Of a stretch of DNA of 64,000 bases, positions 60,072 to 64,000 are shown one piece after another. The DNA lies in the NCBI GenBank assembly GCA_965213905.1, contig OZ243922.1, forward strand, positions 1,054,001-1,118,000. Reading direction: 5' to 3'. The notes under the pieces were generated by a model, which saw only the letters and a list, made by a program, of their open reading frames with translations, made no database searches and was not told where the DNA came from. How positions within the stretch are numbered: position 1 is the first letter of the stretch; each line of letters starts with the position of its first letter. The position numbers and the translations under genes are program-made. This stretch comes from SIRX01 sp965213905. GTDB taxonomy: Bacteria; Actinomycetota; Rubrobacteria; Rubrobacterales; Rubrobacteraceae.

Positions 60072-62470
60072 TACGCATCACCTCCCTGGCCGTTTGCCTG
60101 ACCGTTCGCGCCGGATTTTGCCTCTTGGATCGCGGTCCACACCCGCATCGGCAGCGCGGGCTTGTCTATGTGCGTCACACCGAGCGGCTCTAGCGCATCA
60201 ATGACCGAGTTGATGACCGCCGGCGGAGAACCGATGGTCCCGGCCTCACCGATGCCCTTGACACCCATCGGGTTGGAGGGCGAGGGCGTTACGGTCCGGT
60301 CCAGGGTAAAGTTCGGCAGCTCGGGGGCGCCGGGGATCATGTAGTCCACCATCGAGCCCGTGACGAGCGTGCCGTCCTCGTCGTAGAGCGCCTCTTCGTA
60401 AAGCGCTTCCGCGATTCCTTGGGCGAGCCCGCCGTGAAGCTGGCCGTCCACGATGATCGGGTTGATCACCGGCCCGCAGTCGTCCACCGCGAAGTAGTCC
60501 CGCAGCCGGACCTTGCCGGTCTCGGTGTCTACCTCCGAAACGCAGATGTGCGCCCCGAACGGAAATACGAAGTTCGGCGGGTCGTAGAAGTAGTTCTCAT
60601 CGAGGCCCGGTTCCATGCCCTCGGGGAGGTTGATGCCCCCGAAGGCCGCCCCCGCTACGTCGTTTATGGTTACGCTCTGGTCCGGCGAACCGGCGACGCT
60701 GAACGTGCCGCCCTCGAACTCCATGTCGTCCTCGGAGGCTTCGAGCATGTGCGCGGCGATCTTCTTCGCCTTCTCCGCGACTTTCTCCGCCGCCAAATGT
60801 ACCGCCACGCCACCTACTGGCAAGCTGCGTGAGCCGTAAGTGTCGAGGCCGTGGGGCGAGGTTGCCGTGTCGCCGTGGATGACTTCTACATCATCCGGCG
60901 TAACGCCCAAAGCGTCGGCGGCTATTTGCGACCATGAGGTCTCGTGTCCCTGGCCGTGGGGCGAAGTCCCGGTTACGACTTCGACCTTGCCGGAGCCGTG
61001 CATCCGCACGTTCGCAGCTTCCCAGCCGGGCGCGCCGTAGCGGAGCGAGGCCAGCACCTGCGAGGGCGCGAGGCCGCAGATCTCCGTGTACGTCGAAAAC
61101 CCGATGCCGAGCTGGACGGGATCGTTCTCGTCCCGGCGGCGCTGCTGCTCTTCGCGGAGGCCTTCGTAGTCGGCCATCTCCAGCACCCGGTCTAGGACCA
61201 TCGGCAGGTTTAGCGAGTCGTACTGGATGCCGGCCGGGGTATCGGTCGGCTCGTCGAACGGCTCGTAGAAGTTCTTGCGCCGCACCTCGGCCGGGTCCAT
61301 CTCGAGTTTCCGGGCGAGGCTGCTGACGATCCGCTCTATCGCGTAGGCCGCTTCGGGGCGTCCGGCCCCACGATAGGCATCCGTCGGGGTTTTGTTTGTA
61401 AAGACGCCGGTGCAGCTAAACGAGTAGGCGCCGAAATCGTAGACGCCGGGGTAGACAAAAGCCCCGAGGATCGGGATGCCCGGCGTAACGAGCTGCATGT
61501 AAGCGCCCATGTCGGCCAGGAGGTTTACGCGGAGGCCGAGGATTTTGCCCTCGTTCGTGGCGGCGAGTTCTATATCCTGGATCTGGTCGCGACCGTGAAT
61601 CGTCGCCATGTAGTTCTCGGAGCGGTCTTCGACCCACTTGATCGGCGCCCCGAGCTTCTGCGCCAGCACCGCCGCCAACGCCTCTTCGACGTAGAAGTTG
61701 AGCTTGGAACCGAAACCCCCGCCGACGTCCGGCGCCACCACCCGAATCTTGGAATCCGGTACCCCCGTCACCACGGAGAGCACGCTCCTCAATATGTGCG
61801 GTATCTGGGTGGCGCTGTAGAGCACGATCCCGCCACCCGACGGTTCCGGATACGCAACCAACGCCCGCGGCTCGATGGCGTTTGGAATAAGCCGCTGCTG
61901 GATGTAGCGCTCCTTGACGACCACGTCCGCCTTCTCGAAGGCGTCCTCGATGTCCCCGACCTCCAGCGGCCACACGTAGGACTTGTTCGTCTCCAAATCC
62001 TCGTGTACCAGCGGGGCGTCGTCTTTTATGGCCTCTTCCATGTGTGTCACCACGTCGAGCGGCTCGTAGTCCACGTCTATGTGCTCCAGGGCGTCCTGGG
62101 CCTTGTAGCGGTCGGTCGCGACCACGATGGCTACCGCATCGCCCATGAAGTTCACTTTGTCCTTGGCGAGCGGCCAGTGGTCGGGCATTTTGATGTCTTC
62201 GGTGACGGGCCAGGCGCAGGGCATCGGCGCCGCCCACTCGTCCGCCAGCTCCTCGCCCGTATAAGCCGCCACGACGCCCGGCTGCTCCAGGGCCGCCGAG
62301 ACGTCTATATTCGTGATCTTCGCGTGGGCGAACGGGCTGCGGAGGATGGAGGCGTGCAGCATCCCCTGCAGCTTGATGTTGTCCGTCCAGTTAGCATTCC
62401 CGGTTACCAGGGCCGGGTCTTCCTTGCGCGGTACGCCCCCGCCGACGTACTTCTCCGGTGCTTCGGTCAC
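60071..62470 (-). CDS. coxL: Form II CODH-type large subunit (molybdenum hydroxylase), CoxL
   Basis: 799 residues of the xanthine oxidase/CODH fold. The active-site loop reads TPTDAYRGAGRPEAAY near residues 360-370. AYRGAGR is the form II signature, whereas proven form I CODH has AYxCSFR with the Cu-binding Cys. VKGIGEAGTIGSPPAV near the C-terminus holds the conserved Glu base. It may oxidise CO or an aldehyde/aromatic; the role of form II enzymes is debated. Gene order S-L-M also fits form II. GTG start. Confidence 0.92.
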   Translation of the reverse strand: MTEAPEKYVGGGVPRKEDPALVTGNANWTDNIKLQGMLHASILRSPFAHAKITNIDVSAALEQPGVVAAYTGEELADEWAAPMPCAWPVTEDIKMPDHWPLAKDKVNFMGDAVAIVVATDRYKAQDALEHIDVDYEPLDVVTHMEEAIKDDAPLVHEDLETNKSYVWPLEVGDIEDAFEKADVVVKERYIQQRLIPNAIEPRALVAYPEPSGGGIVLYSATQIPHILRSVLSVVTGVPDSKIRVVAPDVGGGFGSKLNFYVEEALAAVLAQKLGAPIKWVEDRSENYMATIHGRDQIQDIELAATNEGKILGLRVNLLADMGAYMQLVTPGIPILGAFVYPGVYDFGAYSFSCTGVFTNKTPTDAYRGAGRPEAAYAIERIVSSLARKLEMDPAEVRRKNFYEPFDEPTDTPAGIQYDSLNLPMVLDRVLEMADYEGLREEQQRRRDENDPVQLGIGFSTYTEICGLAPSQVLASLRYGAPGWEAANVRMHGSGKVEVVTGTSPHGQGHETSWSQIAADALGVTPDDVEVIHGDTATSPHGLDTYGSRSLPVGGVAVHLAAEKVAEKAKKIAAHMLEASEDDMEFEGGTFSVAGSPDQSVTINDVAGAAFGGINLPEGMEPGLDENYFYDPPNFVFPFGAHICVSEVDTETGKVRLRDYFAVDDCGPVINPIIVDGQLHGGLAQGIAEALYEEALYDEDGTLVTGSMVDYMIPGAPELPNFTLDRTVTPSPSNPMGVKGIGEAGTIGSPPAVINSVIDALEPLGVTHIDKPALPMRVWTAIQEAKSGANGQANGQGGDA

Positions 62471-62482
62471 TTTATCCCCTTT

Positions 62483-62962
62483 CTAGGACGATACCTGGGT
62501 GCTCATCTCGCCGGCCGCCTGCTGGACGGACTTCACGATGTTCTCGTAGCCCGTGCAGCGGCAGTAGTTGCCTTCGAGGGACTCACGGATCTCCTCTTCG
62601 GAGGGGTCCGGGTTCTCGGCGAGCATGCTGACCGAGGCCATGATCATGCCCGGCGTGCAATACCCGCACTGCAAACCGTGGTTCTCGTGAAAGGCCTTTT
62701 GCATAGGATGCCATTCACCGTTCTCGGCCAGTCCTTGAACCGTCAGGATCTCCTGCCCGTCGGCCTGCACCGTCAAGAGCGTACAACTCTTGACCGACTC
62801 GCCGTTCATCAGCACCGTACAAGCCCCGCAGTTGGACGTGTTACACCCGACCATAGTCCCCGTCAGGTTCAACACCTCCCGCAAGTAATGCACCAATAGC
62901 AGCCGGGGCTCGACCTCGTGTTCGTAGGTAGTACCGTTCACCTCTAACTCGATGCGCCTCAC
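62483..62962 (-). CDS. coxS: CODH-type small subunit (two [2Fe-2S] clusters), CoxS
   Basis: 159 residues. The plant-type cluster is MVGCNTSNCGACTVLMNGESVKSC and the second cluster CGYCTPGMIM...NYCRCTGYENIV. The length is normal. GTG start with GAAAGGAGG upstream. It is the first gene of the minus-strand CODH operon, divergent from the methanol dehydrogenase gene. Confidence 0.94.
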   Translation of the reverse strand: MRRIELEVNGTTYEHEVEPRLLLVHYLREVLNLTGTMVGCNTSNCGACTVLMNGESVKSCTLLTVQADGQEILTVQGLAENGEWHPMQKAFHENHGLQCGYCTPGMIMASVSMLAENPDPSEEEIRESLEGNYCRCTGYENIVKSVQQAAGEMSTQVSS

Positions 62963-63315
62963 GTTCCTCCTTTCCTAAAGAACATTCCCTCGAAGACATG
63001 ATCCCCGCAAAAGCCATACGACGACAGTCAAAGCAATTACGGAGGACTAAGTTACTACCCGCAAAGACCTCTGTGCCTATCTTTCCCCTTTCTCGAAAAC
63101 GCGCCGGTCCAGTTTAGCACGGGCGCTAGAATCGCTTCAATGGAATTGTCCCCAACTAACTTGACGCGCCTTTTGCGAAGTGCAATAGTAACGTCTCTTG
63201 TAAGGGGCAAGGGCGGTGCGAAAGGGGGAGCTTTCGGAGAAGCGATAGTCAAGTCGCGAACGTTTTCTTTTTTGGGATAAGTCATGGCTAGTGGGGAAAG
63301 GAGCTGGTTTATTCT
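62963..63315. other. Divergent intergenic region between coxS and the methanol dehydrogenase gene
   Basis: 353 bases without a convincing gene. It contains a possible plus-strand promoter (63161-63189) and should also hold the coxS promoter on the minus strand, which I cannot place. Confidence 0.5.
63161..63189 (+). promoter_or_regulatory. Possible promoter for the methanol dehydrogenase gene
   Basis: TTGACG and AATAGT with a 17-base spacer, about 125 bases before the start codon. Confidence 0.35.
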
Positions 63316-64000
63316 ATGGACACCTCCCAGATGTTCGAGTTTCCGGTAAAGGAGTTCTTCAAGCAACCGCGGTCGCTGCTCGGCGCAGGAGCGTACGAGA
63401 CGGCGGGGCCCGAGGCAGCGGCGATGGGGCTGAACCACGTATTGTTCGTGACGACGGGGTTGCGGGGAACCGGCATTATCGACGAGTGCAAGACGAACTT
63501 CGAGAACGCCGGCGTCTCGGTTACGGTCTACGACAAGGTCGAGACGAACCCTAAGGACTACAACGTGATGGACGCCTACAACGCGTTCACCGAAGGCGAG
63601 TGTGACGGTTTCGTTTCCATCGGCGGCGGTAGCCCGCACGACACGACAAAGGGCGCTCGGGTCGTGGCGGCCCACGACGGGCGGAACATAAACGAGTTTC
63701 AAGGACTAAACGCTTCGGAGAAGCTGGAGAACCCGCCGCACATCGCGATCAACACGACCGTCGGGACCGGCTCCGAGACGACGCCGGCCGCCGTTATAAC
63801 GGACCTCTCTAGCGAGAAAGCGCCGCACAAGTGGGTCGCCTTCGACCGGGCGATGACGACGACGCTCGCCATTAACGACCCTGTTCTATGCATGACCCAA
63901 CCGCCGGAGTACGTGGCCTACACGGGCTTCGACTCCATAGCGCACGCCTCGGAGGCGTATGTCGGCCGGGTGCAGCACCTCTCTTGTACGCCGGTGGCGC
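63316..64000 (+). CDS. NDMA-dependent methanol dehydrogenase-like iron-type alcohol dehydrogenase (3' cut by window edge)
   Basis: The first 228 residues of a type III (iron-type) alcohol dehydrogenase; the rest lies outside. It starts FEFPVKEFFKQPRSLLGAGA. VTTGLRGTGIIDECKTNFEN, VETNPKDYNVMDAYNAF, FVSIGGGSPHDTTKGARVV (NAD-binding GGGS) and GTGSETTPAAVITD follow, in the order and wording of actinomycete NDMA-dependent methanol dehydrogenases. Those enzymes hold NAD(H) tightly and oxidise methanol or other primary alcohols. ATG after AAAGGAG at a longish 12-base spacing. Other type III alcohol dehydrogenases are possible. Confidence 0.88.
   Translation, partial: MDTSQMFEFPVKEFFKQPRSLLGAGAYETAGPEAAAMGLNHVLFVTTGLRGTGIIDECKTNFENAGVSVTVYDKVETNPKDYNVMDAYNAFTEGECDGFVSIGGGSPHDTTKGARVVAAHDGRNINEFQGLNASEKLENPPHIAINTTVGTGSETTPAAVITDLSSEKAPHKWVAFDRAMTTTLAINDPVLCMTQPPEYVAYTGFDSIAHASEAYVGRVQHLSCTPVA

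Noticed and set aside
61595..62899. 434-codon open frame antisense to coxL and coxS
   Set aside because: No recognisable domain; reflects codon bias of the real genes on the other strand.
63055..63702. 215-codon minus-strand frame at the right edge
   Set aside because: It is antisense to the methanol dehydrogenase-like gene and has no domain.
1..64000. CRISPR array, rRNA or tRNA genes
   Set aside because: No regularly spaced repeats, no cloverleaf with CCA-proximal signals and no rRNA-like sequence could be found by reading.
1..64000. Insertion sequence or transposase genes explaining the decayed region
   Set aside because: No DDE or serine recombinase motifs, and no paired terminal inverted repeats flanking a gene, were seen.

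Overview
This 64 kb window is high-GC bacterial chromosome, with frequent GTG and TTG starts, Shine-Dalgarno-led genes mixed with apparently leaderless ones, and actinobacterial families: MarP-like protease, class-E-like sortase, NDMA-dependent methanol dehydrogenase, and an ECF sigma with a membrane anti-sigma. The best fit is a deep-branching actinobacterium of the Rubrobacter type. That is inference from gene content; no 16S or other taxonomic marker is present.

Layout. 1-4.1 kb: the 3' end of a formate dehydrogenase-like molybdoenzyme, a fluoride channel, a universal stress protein, and a DUF485/ActP-type acetate symporter pair. 4.2-12.3 kb: accessory DNA rich in damaged genes (frameshifted GNAT, frameshifted sulfotransferase, N-terminally truncated VOC gene, GNAT and other relics). 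It also holds a small VOC/cupin/GlcG operon and three copies of one palindromic operator-like sequence. 12.3-18.5 kb: an ion channel with an odd pore, two VTT-domain membrane proteins, two sortase-type surface proteins, and an ECF sigma/anti-sigma pair. 18.5-23.4 kb: a complete branched-chain amino-acid-type ABC transporter (LivF, G, M, H divergent from LivK) with a strong terminator. 23.4-34 kb: a second accessory stretch with a DMT transporter, a HEPN-domain cassette between two truncated genes, a GNAT-MOSC fusion, a MocR-type pseudogene, a hydrolase, a phosphoesterase, a LysE exporter, and a B3/4-domain gene with an amber codon. 34-38.5 kb: copper regulon (copA, csoR, copZ) followed by a cytochrome P450. 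38.7-47 kb: a reduced complex I-like operon (nuoA, a nuoB-nuoD fusion with no iron-sulfur ligands, nuoH, J, K, L, M, N) lacking nuoC, E, F, G and I. 47-54 kb: sortase, HtrA protease, group-2 sigma factor, YggT, MarP-like protease, a small secreted protein, and a two-component system. 54-63 kb: a form II carbon-monoxide-dehydrogenase-type cluster (S-L-M order) with CoxD, CoxE, two XdhC-type proteins, a MocA-like protein and two CoxG proteins. The window ends inside a gene closely resembling NDMA-dependent methanol dehydrogenase.

How it fits together. Formate dehydrogenase, CODH-family enzyme and methanol dehydrogenase suggest C1 or trace-gas oxidation, with molybdenum-cofactor maturation genes beside the CODH. 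The copper regulon and the complex I-like operon both carry a CsoR-like box in a similar position relative to a -10 element, hinting at shared control. The most unusual items are the iron-sulfur-free NuoB-NuoD fusion in an otherwise intact membrane module, the HEPN cassette at a disrupted junction, and the triplicated operator upstream of two sulfotransferase genes and the GlcG/VOC/cupin operon.
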